Positions 45,318-54,546 of a DNA stretch of 64,000 nucleotides are shown in pieces. This stretch comes from Pseudoalteromonas piscicida (lineage in GTDB: Bacteria > Pseudomonadota > Gammaproteobacteria > Enterobacterales > Alteromonadaceae). The stretch covers positions 3,526,501 to 3,590,500 of the forward strand of contig NZ_CP011924.1 of assembly GCF_000238315.3 (NCBI RefSeq). Direction: 5' to 3'. The notes below the pieces were generated by a model. The model searched no databases and was not told the origin of the DNA. It saw only the letters and a list, made by a program, of their open reading frames with translations. A program made the translations under genes and the position numbers. Each line of letters begins with the position of its first letter. Within the stretch, counting starts at the first letter, position 1.

Positions 45318-47600
45318 CTAAAAACGATAACCCACGGTAAGCGAAACGGTTCTTGGGTCGCCAAAGTAGCCTATTAAGGTATTATCACCACCAAGCCCCG
45401 GCGTATATTTACTCACATTACTCGGATCGCTTGGGTCTGGTGTCACGAACTGATAGCCTCCTATCATATATTCTTCATCGGTCAGGTTTTTCCCATGAAG
45501 ACCAACACGCCAATTGCCATCTGCGCTATACCAATTAATACTCAGATTAACTAAACCATAGCTATCCTGCGTCAGTAGGCTATCTTCCTCAAATAAAACA
45601 TAATCACCACGATGGTAGTAGCTGGCATTGAACACCCAGTCGCCAATATCACTGTAGAGTTTGTATGTCGCCCCAAGGTTAAAAGTTAAATCAGGGGTGT
45701 TAGAAATACTAAAGCGGTCAGATTTGTCAAATGTCGCCCCCGTGTCTGGGTTAGTATCGAGTACCTCTTCGAAGTCGCTGTCTATATATCCTATCGCGGC
45801 GTCAAAACTCAGCGCTTCGGTAGCGACATAGCTCAGCTCGGCTTCAATACCATTTGCTGTCGACTTACCAATGTTGCCAAGTCGTTGGTTTAGATCGGCA
45901 GAAGTTGCACCGGGCAACACGGAAATATATTGGCGGTCTTTGTGATCTAATGTGAATAGTGTGATATTGGCTCTCAGATTATCGTGCCACTCGCTTTTCA
46001 TACCGATTTCGAATGAATCTACGATTTCAGGGTCTGCAGCAGGCTCCGCGGTGCTGGCTCTGGGGTTGAAGGTACCAGATTTAAACCCTTGAGCGTAGCT
46101 GGCGAAGAACATGATATCGCGGTTGTATTGATATTCCACTCCCACTCTTGGCGTAAACCGTGACCAATCTTCTTCATCATCAAGCACTGACGGTACGAGC
46201 TCACCTGCAGGGCGTGTATAACCTGGGATCCAATTTGATTCGGGATACACGACATCAAAGACCAAACCGTTGCTGACTTGTGCCTCTTTGCTGTCTTTAG
46301 TGTAACGAGCGCCCAATGTGAGCGACCACTGCTCTGCTAAATCAATGGTGCCTTGAATATAGGCGGCTTTACTATTTGAGTTGTTACAGCCACTAACTTC
46401 TCGCGTAAGACCGGGGGCACCTAAGCTTTGTCCTAACACTTCCAAAATTGCTTGGAATTGGCCGCATGACTCGCCATCGTAATAATATAGACCTGAGACA
46501 AATTTATAGCCATTACCTGCATGGCTTAGTTGTATCTCATGCGTGGTTTGTTCGTCATCATAAATGGCGGGTACATCAAAAATCCGCAGTGGCGTATTAT
46601 CAAAGTCGATATTAGTCGGGGAGTAACTCTCTCGGCTAGCACCGATGTATTTTATTGTGGTGGCGTCAGAAAGATCCCAGCGAGCGGTCAAACTATATCC
46701 CTCAAGTTCGACTTTATTCCAGGTTGGCATACTGGTGTAAGAATCAAATACGCTGTCAGGCACGGGGGCGTCAGTCAGTAAGCTCGGCAACAAGCGATAA
46801 CCTCCTTTAGAGTTGGAGTCATCGTCGGTTTTATCCCATGCTAAACGGAAGAACAAATCATCGCTTGGACGATATTCCAAGGTTAACCGCGCAGCTTGAA
46901 TTTCTTTATTGTAGTTTTCTTTATCTTGGCCGGGTAGCGTTGAAACCTTGAATTCACCAAAGCCATCTCGATTCAAAGTGGCAAAGCCATAACCTAAGTA
47001 GAGCGTGTCTTCCACGAGCGGCAGTTGACCTGTGATCTTAAGATCGCGTTGATTATAACTACCAACCGTTCCCTCCACGTTAAATGTCGCATCGCCAGAC
47101 ATTTCCTTAGTGACATATTTTATTGCGCCACCAATGGTGTTTTTGCCGTATAAAGTTCCTTGCGGTCCTCGTAGTACTTCAATCTGTTGTACATCAAGGA
47201 GGTCGAGTACAGCCCCTTGCGGCCTTGCTAAATAAATGTCATCGACGTAAATGCCGACACCAGGTTCATAACCCCACAATGGGTCTTGTTGCCCGACACC
47301 ACGAATAAAGGCAGTGAGGGTGGAGTTAGTGCCACGGCTAGCTTGAAGCGTGGTATTGGGTGAAAACTGCTGGACTTCAGAGAGGACCGAAATGCCATTT
47401 TCAAGTAGATCGGTTTCACCGATAGAAGTCACTGCAACTGGAACGGTTTGAAGGTTTTCTACCGTCTTACGCGCCGTGACTTCAATGCGTTCTAGCTTGC
47501 CTTCTGATTGTGTTGCTTGTTCTGCTGCCGCTGGGCTGACTTGAGTTGCGAGTGTAATAGCCAACGCGATAGCTGAATATCTAGGTTGGTAAATGTTCAT
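45318..47600 (-). CDS. TonB-dependent outer-membrane receptor
   Basis: A receptor of about 760 residues with signal peptide (ending PAAAEQ, about residue 27), a TonB-box-like segment ERIEVTARK, a plug domain (TLTAFIRGVGQQDPLWGYEP, VLRGPQGTLYGKNTIGGAIK) and a beta-barrel ending in an aromatic residue (SLTVGYRF). I chose the ATG at 47600, preceded by AGGGA, since the signal peptide begins there; the open frame runs to 47642. It is divergent from the 3-hydroxybutyrate operon and shares a 248-bp control region with it, suggesting uptake of a related compound. The substrate is otherwise unknown. Confidence 0.9.
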   Translation of the reverse strand: MNIYQPRYSAIALAITLATQVSPAAAEQATQSEGKLERIEVTARKTVENLQTVPVAVTSIGETDLLENGISVLSEVQQFSPNTTLQASRGTNSTLTAFIRGVGQQDPLWGYEPGVGIYVDDIYLARPQGAVLDLLDVQQIEVLRGPQGTLYGKNTIGGAIKYVTKEMSGDATFNVEGTVGSYNQRDLKITGQLPLVEDTLYLGYGFATLNRDGFGEFKVSTLPGQDKENYNKEIQAARLTLEYRPSDDLFFRLAWDKTDDDSNSKGGYRLLPSLLTDAPVPDSVFDSYTSMPTWNKVELEGYSLTARWDLSDATTIKYIGASRESYSPTNIDFDNTPLRIFDVPAIYDDEQTTHEIQLSHAGNGYKFVSGLYYYDGESCGQFQAILEVLGQSLGAPGLTREVSGCNNSNSKAAYIQGTIDLAEQWSLTLGARYTKDSKEAQVSNGLVFDVVYPESNWIPGYTRPAGELVPSVLDDEEDWSRFTPRVGVEYQYNRDIMFFASYAQGFKSGTFNPRASTAEPAADPEIVDSFEIGMKSEWHDNLRANITLFTLDHKDRQYISVLPGATSADLNQRLGNIGKSTANGIEAELSYVATEALSFDAAIGYIDSDFEEVLDTNPDTGATFDKSDRFSISNTPDLTFNLGATYKLYSDIGDWVFNASYYHRGDYVLFEEDSLLTQDSYGLVNLSINWYSADGNWRVGLHGKNLTDEEYMIGGYQFVTPDPSDPSNVSKYTPGLGGDNTLIGYFGDPRTVSLTVGYRF

Positions 47601-47675
47601 CCTGTGGTCCCTATTATTGTCATTTTGGGTGCTTGTTGTCACACCAAAGCATAGGGGAGTTGTAAAGTTTTTCTA

Positions 47676-47752
47676 TTAGTACCTTAGTACTAATGCCTTG
47701 ATACGCTAGGATTAACACGGGGTGTAGGGCTTCTATAACCTTAGTACTATGG
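47676..47752. promoter_or_regulatory. Paired TTAGTAC operator-like sites
   Basis: TTAGTACcttaGTACTAA is a perfect 7-bp inverted repeat at 47676-47693. ACCTTAGTACTA occurs twice as a direct repeat (47681-47692 and 47738-47749). The sites lie between the divergent TonB receptor and GntP permease genes. A LuxR/NarL-type regulator such as the adjacent CrbR-like protein is the obvious candidate binder. Confidence 0.5.
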
Positions 47753-47848
47753 TTTTTATTGCGCCTGCACGCCACACTGATATTCATCAACAGTATGCCC
47801 AACACATCAACTTATAACGGGCATTAATAACAATAAAAGGAAGCCCTT

Positions 47849-49153
47849 ATGCTCAGTATGCTTGGACTGGCAGGAGGACTTGGCCTGCTTATTTGGCTAA
47901 CTCTCCGTGGCGTAAACTTGTTTATCGCAGCTCCACTGTGCGCTTTATTGGTCGCATTAACGAGTGGCGTTGCGCTATTTCCCACAGAAGCTGTCGAAAG
48001 CAGCTTTCTTACACTTTATATGGATGGCTTTGCTGGCTTTTTGAGTGCTTGGTTTTTCATGTTTTTGCTTGGCTCTTTGTTCGGTAAGTTCATGGAAGAC
48101 AGCGGTGCTGCCGACAGCGTGGCACGCTATATTGTCGACAAGTTAGGTATGAAACATGCGGTATTAGCGGTGGTGATTGCCTGTGCTGTGTTAACGTATG
48201 GCGGCGTCAGTGTTTTTATTGTCGCTTTCTCTGTCTATCCTATGGCGCTTAGCTTATTTAAAGATGCCAATTTACCAAGGCGCTTTATTCCCGCAACTCT
48301 GGCCTTCGGCTCAGTCACCTTTACCATGACTTCGGCAGGCTCCCCTGAAATCCAAAACTGGATCCCAATAAAATATTTGGGTACCTCACCTTATGCAGCT
48401 TGGGAAGTCAGTCTAGTGGTCGCCACATTTATGGCCATTATGGGTTATTGGTGGTTGAAAAAGATGATAGCCAAAGCGGTGGCAAATGGTGAGCACTTTG
48501 AGGCGAAAGAAGATGACCCTGAAATCCATGAACGTAACTATCCTCATCCAATCACTGGTGTACTGCCTTTAATCGTGGTGTTGATTTTATCTTTTACACT
48601 TCATGATGTGCTGCAGCAAAGTGCACTCATTGTAGCGTTGCTAGGCGGTGTACTCAGTATTGTCGCGATTAACTTTAAGCATTTTCACAACATGGGAGCC
48701 GCGATTAACTTAGGTACAACAGGTGCGCTAGTTGCTATCGGTAATACCAGTGCGGTAGTGGGTTTTGGTGCGGTAGCAAAAAACACCGAGGCATTTCAAT
48801 TAGCGGTCGAGATGATGACACAGATGCCGGGTAATGAGTTACTTGGCGCCGCGGTGGCGGTAAGTGTAATAGCCGGTTTAACCGGTTCGGCATCCGGTGG
48901 GCAAGCCATTGCGTTACCTTTAGTGGCGCCGCACTACATCGATGCAGGTGTCAACCCAGAACAATTACATCGTGTTGTCGCTATTAGCTCAGGCGCTTTG
49001 GATACCTTACCGCACAACGGTTATGTGGTCACAACCATTCGCGCTATCTGTAAAGAAACACATCAACGAGCATATTGGTCCATGGCTGCGTTGACTGCGG
49101 TTGTACCGCTGGTGGGGGTTGCCCTCGCATTAACCCTATTCATCTTATTTTAA
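47849..49153 (+). CDS. GntP-family permease, probable 3-hydroxybutyrate/short-chain acid uptake
   Basis: A 434-residue inner-membrane protein with about 12 helices. The sequence (GGVSVFIVAFSVYPMALSLF, TMTSAGSPEIQNWIPIKYLG, TGSASGGQAIALPLVAP) fits the GntP family of H+ symporters. GntP relatives in operons with bdhA and scoAB are annotated as hydroxybutyrate permeases, so that is the best guess, from context. It is the first gene of the operon, with AAGGAAG before its ATG and the TTAGTAC sites 160 bp upstream. Confidence 0.82.
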   Translation: MLSMLGLAGGLGLLIWLTLRGVNLFIAAPLCALLVALTSGVALFPTEAVESSFLTLYMDGFAGFLSAWFFMFLLGSLFGKFMEDSGAADSVARYIVDKLGMKHAVLAVVIACAVLTYGGVSVFIVAFSVYPMALSLFKDANLPRRFIPATLAFGSVTFTMTSAGSPEIQNWIPIKYLGTSPYAAWEVSLVVATFMAIMGYWWLKKMIAKAVANGEHFEAKEDDPEIHERNYPHPITGVLPLIVVLILSFTLHDVLQQSALIVALLGGVLSIVAINFKHFHNMGAAINLGTTGALVAIGNTSAVVGFGAVAKNTEAFQLAVEMMTQMPGNELLGAAVAVSVIAGLTGSASGGQAIALPLVAPHYIDAGVNPEQLHRVVAISSGALDTLPHNGYVVTTIRAICKETHQRAYWSMAALTAVVPLVGVALALTLFILF

Positions 49154-49168
49154 CGGAGAGATACAGCA

Positions 49169-50347
49169 ATGAAGCGGATTTTCCTGTTACTTTTGTTCGT
49201 TGCCAGCAATATTGTCTATGGCAGTGAGACAAACAAACCTATGCTGGTTGAAAAGCGGGCATTTACACTCGCGCATTTTACTACAGAGTCTGGAGTCAGC
49301 ATTCCTGACGTTAAGGTCGGCTGGGAAAGCTATGGCAAGTTAAATGCCGACAAAAGCAATGCAATTTTGATCACGCATTTCTTTTCTGGCACATCTCACG
49401 CCGCGGGCAAGTATCGAGAGTCTGACGTATTGGCAGGTTACTGGGATGCCATTATCGGCCCGGGTAAAGCGATAGATACTAATAAATACTTTGTGATAAG
49501 CGCAGATACTTTGGTCAATGCAAACTGGCATAGTAAAGATGTGATCACGACGGGCCCAGCTTCCATTAATCCGAAGACGGGCAAGCCTTATGGCTTGGAT
49601 TTTCCCGTGGTGACCATCGGTGATTTTGTTGAAGTACAAAAGCAACTATTGGATAGCTTAGGTATCGACAAACTACATGCAGTGATGGGCGCGTCTATGG
49701 GATCTTTCCAAGCGTTAGAATGGTCGGTGCGTTATCCGGAAAAAGTGTCACGTTTAATTCATGTGATTGGCGCGGCAAAGATGGATGCTTGGACCGTTGC
49801 GGCGTTAGAGAAATGGGCTTTACCTATTCGACTTGATCCAAATTGGCAGGGCGGGGACTACTACGACGGGGAAAGGCCGCTTGCTGGACTGACTGCCACG
49901 ATGCTTAATATTACTCAAGACGCGATGCACCCCGCTATTTACAACGCCAGTTTTCCAGACTTTATTGTGCTTGATCCCAAAGCAAAACAAGATATTCGTC
50001 AGCTTCCTAAACTCAGCCAAACGCTAGCCACGCGCGCACGAGCGAGGGCTGAAACGCAAGATGCGAATTCAATCTTGTATTTAGTCCGCGCCTCGCAACT
50101 ATATACCGCAGGCATGCAAGGTAATTTTGATAGCGCTATCGATAAAATCACAGCAAAGGTTTTGTTGATGCCTGCAAGCAATGACTTGTTATTAAGGCCT
50201 GAGCCCATTCGTAAGTTAGCAGAAACCCTTAAAGCCAAGAATAAAGACGTGCAAATTACAGAGATAGAAGGCGTTTGGGGGCATTTAGACGGTATTTTTT
50301 CAATTCAATCACAGGCTGACACCATTGCTCAGTTCTTAGCAAAATAA
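49169..50347 (+). CDS. Exported MetX-like alpha/beta hydrolase
   Basis: A 392-residue protein resembling homoserine O-acetyltransferase (MetX) in fold: nucleophile elbow GASMGSFQALEWSVRYP (about residues 172-188), a late Asp in MPASNDLLLRP and His in GVWGHLDG. Unlike MetX it begins with a clear signal peptide (MKRIFLLLLFVASNIVYGSE), so it should act in the periplasm or outside, where acetyl-CoA is absent; a hydrolase on an ester is more likely. Between a permease and 3-hydroxybutyrate dehydrogenase it could release 3-hydroxybutyrate from oligomers or esters. That role is inference. Confidence 0.78.
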   Translation: MKRIFLLLLFVASNIVYGSETNKPMLVEKRAFTLAHFTTESGVSIPDVKVGWESYGKLNADKSNAILITHFFSGTSHAAGKYRESDVLAGYWDAIIGPGKAIDTNKYFVISADTLVNANWHSKDVITTGPASINPKTGKPYGLDFPVVTIGDFVEVQKQLLDSLGIDKLHAVMGASMGSFQALEWSVRYPEKVSRLIHVIGAAKMDAWTVAALEKWALPIRLDPNWQGGDYYDGERPLAGLTATMLNITQDAMHPAIYNASFPDFIVLDPKAKQDIRQLPKLSQTLATRARARAETQDANSILYLVRASQLYTAGMQGNFDSAIDKITAKVLLMPASNDLLLRPEPIRKLAETLKAKNKDVQITEIEGVWGHLDGIFSIQSQADTIAQFLAK

Positions 50348-50360
50348 TCAAGGAGTGACG

Positions 50361-51116
50361 ATGAAGACGGCGTTGATCACAGGGGCTGCAAGTGGCATTG
50401 GTCGCTATATCGCGATGGCCCTGAGCAAACAAGGTTACAGCTTATTGCTCGTAGATTTGAACTTAGCGCAAGCACAGACGGTAGCCGAGTCTATCGTCAG
50501 TGACGGAGGAAATGCACAAGCGTTTGCGCTCAATATCGCTAATAAGCAAGACATTGCTGACTTTGTCCGTCAGCACGATAACATTGATGTGCTTATCAAT
50601 AACGCAGGCGTGCAACATGTTGAAGCACTGGAGCATTATCCAGAAGATAAATGGCAATTGCTGCAAGACGTGATGCTAACAGGCCCGGCCATGTTGTGTA
50701 AGGCGGTATTGCCGCATATGCGTAAAGGAGGCTTTGGTCGCATCGTCAATATTGGTTCTATCCATGCTTTAGTCGCTTCTAAATATAAGTCTGCTTATGT
50801 CGCTGCAAAACATGGGTTGATGGGATTTGGTAAAGTATTGGCGCTGGAAACCGCAGACTGCGATATCACCGTGAACACCATTTGCCCCGCTTATGTAAAA
50901 ACCCCATTGGTAGAACAGCAAATTACCGCGCAAGCGAAACAGCATGGGATCAGCGAAGATGAAGTGATAAACAATATCATGTTGGCACCAATGCCGAAAA
51001 AGGCGTTTATAGGGTTGGATGAGATTGCTCATGCTGTCAATTTTTTACTCGCAAATGAGTCACGCAACATTACTGGCCAAGCCATTGTGCTTGACGGCGG
51101 CTGGACAGTGCAATAG
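50361..51116 (+). CDS. bdhA: 3-hydroxybutyrate dehydrogenase
   Basis: A 251-residue short-chain dehydrogenase that oxidises (R)-3-hydroxybutyrate to acetoacetate with NAD+. It shows [14 protein letters not shown] (about residues 7-20), NNAGVQHV (about 81-88), the catalytic Ser in NIGSIHA and Tyr/Lys in YVAAKHG, and [10 protein letters not shown], close to known BdhA sequences. I chose the ATG at 50361, 5 bases after AGGAG; an in-frame GTG lies at 50355. It feeds the CoA transferase encoded next. Confidence 0.92.
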   Translation: MKTALITGAASGIGRYIAMALSKQGYSLLLVDLNLAQAQTVAESIVSDGGNAQAFALNIANKQDIADFVRQHDNIDVLINNAGVQHVEALEHYPEDKWQLLQDVMLTGPAMLCKAVLPHMRKGGFGRIVNIGSIHALVASKYKSAYVAAKHGLMGFGKVLALETADCDITVNTICPAYVKTPLVEQQITAQAKQHGISEDEVINNIMLAPMPKKAFIGLDEIAHAVNFLLANESRNITGQAIVLDGGWTVQ

Positions 51117-51124
51117 GAGGAATG

Positions 51125-51829
51125 ATGGCTGGTTTTGATAAGGTAGTCGTAAGCTACGAAGAAGCAATGGCAGGACTGTGTGATGGCATGACCGTGATTG
51201 CAGGGGGCTTTGGTTTGTGCGGGATCCCTGAAGGTTTGATAAGCCAAATACGCCACATGGGCACAAAGGACTTAACCGTGGTTTCTAATAACTGTGGAGT
51301 AGACGGATTTGGTTTAGGGATTTTGCTTGAGGACAAGCAGATCCGCAAAATGGTGGCTTCCTATGTGGGAGAAAACGCCTTGTTTGAGCAGCAGTTATTG
51401 AGCGGTGTATTGGAAGTTGAATTAACCCCGCAAGGGACACTTGCAGAAAAAATGCGCGCAGGTGGAGCCGGGATCCCCGCTTTTTACACCGCAACAGGCG
51501 TTGGTACACCCGTTGCTGAGGGTAAAGAGGTAAAAACGTTTGGTGATAGAGAATATATTTTAGAGCCGAGTATTACGGGAGACTTTGCCATTGTAAAAGC
51601 GTGGAAAGCAGACCGTTTTGGCAATTGTGTTTATCGCCACACCGCCATGAACTTTAATCCAATGGCTGCAACGGCTGGAAAAATTACCGTCGTTGAAGTG
51701 GAAGAAATTGTAGAGCCCGGCGAAATCGAACCGAGCCAAATTCATACCCCCGGAATTTATATCGACAGAGTGATTCTAGGGCAGTTTGAAAAACGCATCG
51801 AAAAACGTACTGTGAAGGAGCAAGCATAA
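51125..51829 (+). CDS. scoA: Succinyl-CoA:3-ketoacid CoA-transferase subunit A
   Basis: The 234-residue alpha subunit of the CoA transferase that activates acetoacetate to acetoacetyl-Co[17 protein letters not shown] (about residues 23-38), [14 protein letters not shown] and [17 protein letters not shown] are typical. Two ATGs are adjacent (51122, 51125); the second is better spaced from TAGGAGG. Its stop overlaps the scoB start by one base, as expected for a heteromeric enzyme. Confidence 0.94.
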   Translation: MAGFDKVVVSYEEAMAGLCDGMTVIAGGFGLCGIPEGLISQIRHMGTKDLTVVSNNCGVDGFGLGILLEDKQIRKMVASYVGENALFEQQLLSGVLEVELTPQGTLAEKMRAGGAGIPAFYTATGVGTPVAEGKEVKTFGDREYILEPSITGDFAIVKAWKADRFGNCVYRHTAMNFNPMAATAGKITVVEVEEIVEPGEIEPSQIHTPGIYIDRVILGQFEKRIEKRTVKEQA

Positions 51830-52488
51830 TGGCATTAACCAGAGAGCAAATGGCCATGCGAGTGGCACAGGAATTAAGAGATGGGTTTTATATCAACCTT
51901 GGCATTGGGATCCCCACGCTGGTGGCCAATTATGTGCCACAGGGCATGGATGTGATGCTGCAATCGGAAAATGGTTTATTAGGCATGGGCGCTTATCCGA
52001 CCGAGCAGGAAGTGGATGCGGATATGATCAATGCGGGTAAGGAAACCGTTACGGCCCGTACGGGAGCCGCCATTTTTAGTTCGGCAGAAAGCTTTGCAAT
52101 GATCCGTGGTGGTCATGTGGACCTGACGGTGCTTGGCGCTTTTGAAGTAGATCAGCAAGGTAATCTTGCCAGCTGGATGATCCCAGGTAAGCTTATCAAG
52201 GGCATGGGTGGCGCGATGGATCTTGTCGCTGGGGCTAAAAATATAATTTGCACCATGACGCATGCGAATAAACAAGGCGAGTCCAAGCTGCTACAGCACT
52301 GCAGTTTACCGCTCACCGGCGTAAACTGTATCAATAAGATAGTAACCGATCTTGCGCTGCTTGAAGTCAAAGAGGGTGCATTTCATTTACTTGAGCGAGC
52401 TCCAGGTGTTAGCGCCTCGGAAATTCAAGCCAAAACCGCAGGCATGTTGATTTGCCCAGATGACGTACCGGAGATGGTGTTTAGTTAG
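51829..52488 (+). CDS. scoB: Succinyl-CoA:3-ketoacid CoA-transferase subunit B
   Basis: The 219-residue beta subunit, with the catalytic Glu in LQSENGLLGMG (about residues 43-53), the preceding NLGIGIPTLVANYVP, and GAMDLVAGAKNIICTMTH. With scoA it completes conversion of 3-hydroxybutyrate to acetoacetyl-CoA, ready for thiolase. It is the last gene of the operon; no thiolase gene follows. Confidence 0.95.
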   Translation: MALTREQMAMRVAQELRDGFYINLGIGIPTLVANYVPQGMDVMLQSENGLLGMGAYPTEQEVDADMINAGKETVTARTGAAIFSSAESFAMIRGGHVDLTVLGAFEVDQQGNLASWMIPGKLIKGMGGAMDLVAGAKNIICTMTHANKQGESKLLQHCSLPLTGVNCINKIVTDLALLEVKEGAFHLLERAPGVSASEIQAKTAGMLICPDDVPEMVFS

Positions 52489-52677
52489 GATTGAGCTAAA
52501 GCTGAGTTACCACGCTATGCACGCAGCTGGCTGTAACGCGAGCTGCGCTACATTTGTCATTCTGCGCTGCTGTCACAAGGTGGCTTGTAATCAACATACC
52601 TTCTCAGTTATCTAAAAGTCCTATTTTTCCCCTTAATTATCGCTCAGCTGCTTAGTATGAAGAAAATGCACTTTTAT

Positions 52678-52946
52678 CTAGGGCCTGTTGACCTTTGCTG
52701 TTTGATTTTTGTTCTCCTGAGTGTGTTTTGGTCGCGACGCTCGACTTGCCGCCTAGTGATCTAGGCAAAAGTTGAGCAACAATGAACAAGGCGCACTCAG
52801 GTGAACCCAAAGGGCAGCGCTTGATTAGCATTTCTACTTTGTTATCGCCTGACTCACATAGAACAACTATGCTACGCAGGCTCTGCCTTGTATAAATACC
52901 AATCAAACTGCTGCAAAAACAAACTTGAAAGATAAACAGGCCCTAG
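52678..52946. mobile_element. Short inverted-repeat element, CTAGGGCCTGTT family
   Basis: A 269-bp non-coding element with perfect 12-bp ends CTAGGGCCTGTT and AACAGGCCCTAG (the CTAG may be a target duplication). It lies in the 566-bp gap between scoB and the lipoprotein gene. Inside is CATAG-AACAA-CTATG, a hairpin with the same AACAA loop as the TACCAATT elements. The rest of the gap shows no gene. Confidence 0.65.
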
Positions 52947-53054
52947 TACTTTATTATTGATTTTGGTTACGATTTGTCACATAATTTGCGCCGCGTTTCA
53001 ACGCGCTCTCAGCTGGGTTGTCGAGAGTTAATAATCACGTAAAGGAACTATATA

Positions 53055-53711
53055 ATGACAAAAAATATCGTGCGTTTAGCACTAGCCTCTCTATTTACTA
53101 TCTCTTTGACTGCTTGTGTTTCAACTTCTACTGAGGTTAAACAAAATATGGCATATGAATTTCCAATCACACTCTCAGCTCAACAACCTGTATTGATATT
53201 CCCGGTTTCGCTACATGGTGTTCCAGGAAACGACCGTGAAGTGGGTTTAGCAATTACCGCTGGCGTAACGGGAAAACATGGTGCGTCTGTTGTTTCAAGT
53301 CAACAGTTATATGATGTGGTTGGTAACTTGTCTTGGACTGTGGGTGAAAACATGCGTAGACATGTTAATCAAGGTAATTATGCACTTACAGGTTCGGCTC
53401 AGCGCATTGCAGATGATCTTACAGGTGCAATACAAAAGCTGACTAAGACGCTAAAGTCGACAGGAGTGATCAAAGATAAAGGGTTTAACTTTAACAGAGT
53501 GATCGTACTGCATGTTGATAGTTCTGGTGGGATCCCAGTACCGGGTGTAAATCGTGTAACGGCATTTGGCGGGATCATTGATTTGGAGAATCAAGCTGTA
53601 GTGTCTTACATAGAAAAAGACTTGGTACTGGCTGATGGATATGATGCTGTATTGGCGCAAATGCCAATGGAAATGAATGGCATCATTGAAGATCTTATCA
53701 ATAAAGGTTAA
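53055..53711 (+). CDS. Uncharacterised lipoprotein
   Basis: A 218-residue protein with a lipoprotein signal ending LTAC (Cys about residue 21, followed by Val). The remainder is soluble-looking, with ITAGVTGKHGASVVSSQQLY, NLSWTVGENMRRHVNQGNY and RVIVLHVDSSGGIPVPGVNR. I do not recognise the family. It is monocistronic with GTAAAGGAA before the ATG. Confidence 0.78.
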   Translation: MTKNIVRLALASLFTISLTACVSTSTEVKQNMAYEFPITLSAQQPVLIFPVSLHGVPGNDREVGLAITAGVTGKHGASVVSSQQLYDVVGNLSWTVGENMRRHVNQGNYALTGSAQRIADDLTGAIQKLTKTLKSTGVIKDKGFNFNRVIVLHVDSSGGIPVPGVNRVTAFGGIIDLENQAVVSYIEKDLVLADGYDAVLAQMPMEMNGIIEDLINKG

Positions 53712-53737
53712 GCGTCTGGCTTTACAAACAAAATGAC

Positions 53738-53770
53738 CACGATATCAGGAGGCAATTTCCTGATATCGTG
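53738..53770. terminator. Perfect 13-bp hairpin between convergent genes
   Basis: CACGATATCAGGA and TCCTGATATCGTG pair with a 7-base loop. It sits between the lipoprotein stop and the DUF2959 stop. No T-run follows on either strand. Confidence 0.55.
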
Positions 53771-53796
53771 AGATTTATCCTCGCTGATGCTATCTG

Positions 53797-54444
53797 TTAC
53801 GCTCTACGTGCATTCATCTCAGCAATAAACTTGTTCGAATCTTCAATAGAACGGTTCATATCTGCGATTAGGGCGCTAATATCACGCTTTAACCCCGTAA
53901 ACTCACCTTTAATAGCGCTTACCGCTTGTGCATTTAAGTTGTGTTTAAGGTACAGCACATTATCTTGTAGTGAGTCGAGCACGGGCTGCATTTTGGCTTC
54001 ACTGCTGCGCATTGAGCGAAGTAAGCGTTCAAATTGGCGTTGTGTTTGGCTTAATTGCTTAGCACTCTCGCGTTTTAAGTTTGCACTCGAATATTGCTCA
54101 AGTTCATCTTGCCATTCGTCAAATAGCGCATTAGCCACGTCTTCCACTTTGTCTATATTGCTACTTACTTCAGCTGCGGCGGCAAGGGATGATTGGTAGT
54201 CATCGTTAAGTAGGTTATAGGCTTCTTGTAATTCACCACCGTTAAAATTAATTAAGGTGGTGAGTCTTTCCAATGCCGATTGAAACTCTTTTTGTGATTC
54301 CTCTTGGGACTCCTTGGTTTCTTCGACACGATCAACCAATATCTCGCGTTTATGCACACCAAACTTTTCCATGGTGGCGTAATAGGCACTTTGGCAGCCA
54401 GTAACGAGTAAAAGTAACACTGCGCTTAAGGTGAGTTTCTTCAT
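53797..54444 (-). CDS. DUF2959 family lipoprotein
   Basis: A protein of about 215 residues with a lipoprotein signal (VTGC, Cys about residue 17), then AYYATMEKFGVHKREILVDRV, the signature of the DUF2959 family, and a long coiled-coil body rich in Glu, Gln and Ser. Function is unknown; a periplasmic helical-bundle role is all that can be said. I chose the ATG at 54444, 5 bases after GGGAG, rather than the GTG at 54450. Confidence 0.83.
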   Translation of the reverse strand: MKKLTLSAVLLLLVTGCQSAYYATMEKFGVHKREILVDRVEETKESQEESQKEFQSALERLTTLINFNGGELQEAYNLLNDDYQSSLAAAAEVSSNIDKVEDVANALFDEWQDELEQYSSANLKRESAKQLSQTQRQFERLLRSMRSSEAKMQPVLDSLQDNVLYLKHNLNAQAVSAIKGEFTGLKRDISALIADMNRSIEDSNKFIAEMNARRA

Positions 54445-54546
54445 TTGCACTCCCGGGCTCTAGAAGGTCAATAATCAGTAAGTGGCCACGTGACCATTTA
54501 GCACTATAAATTATGGCGGGGATTGTTATGATGTGTAAAGTGATCC

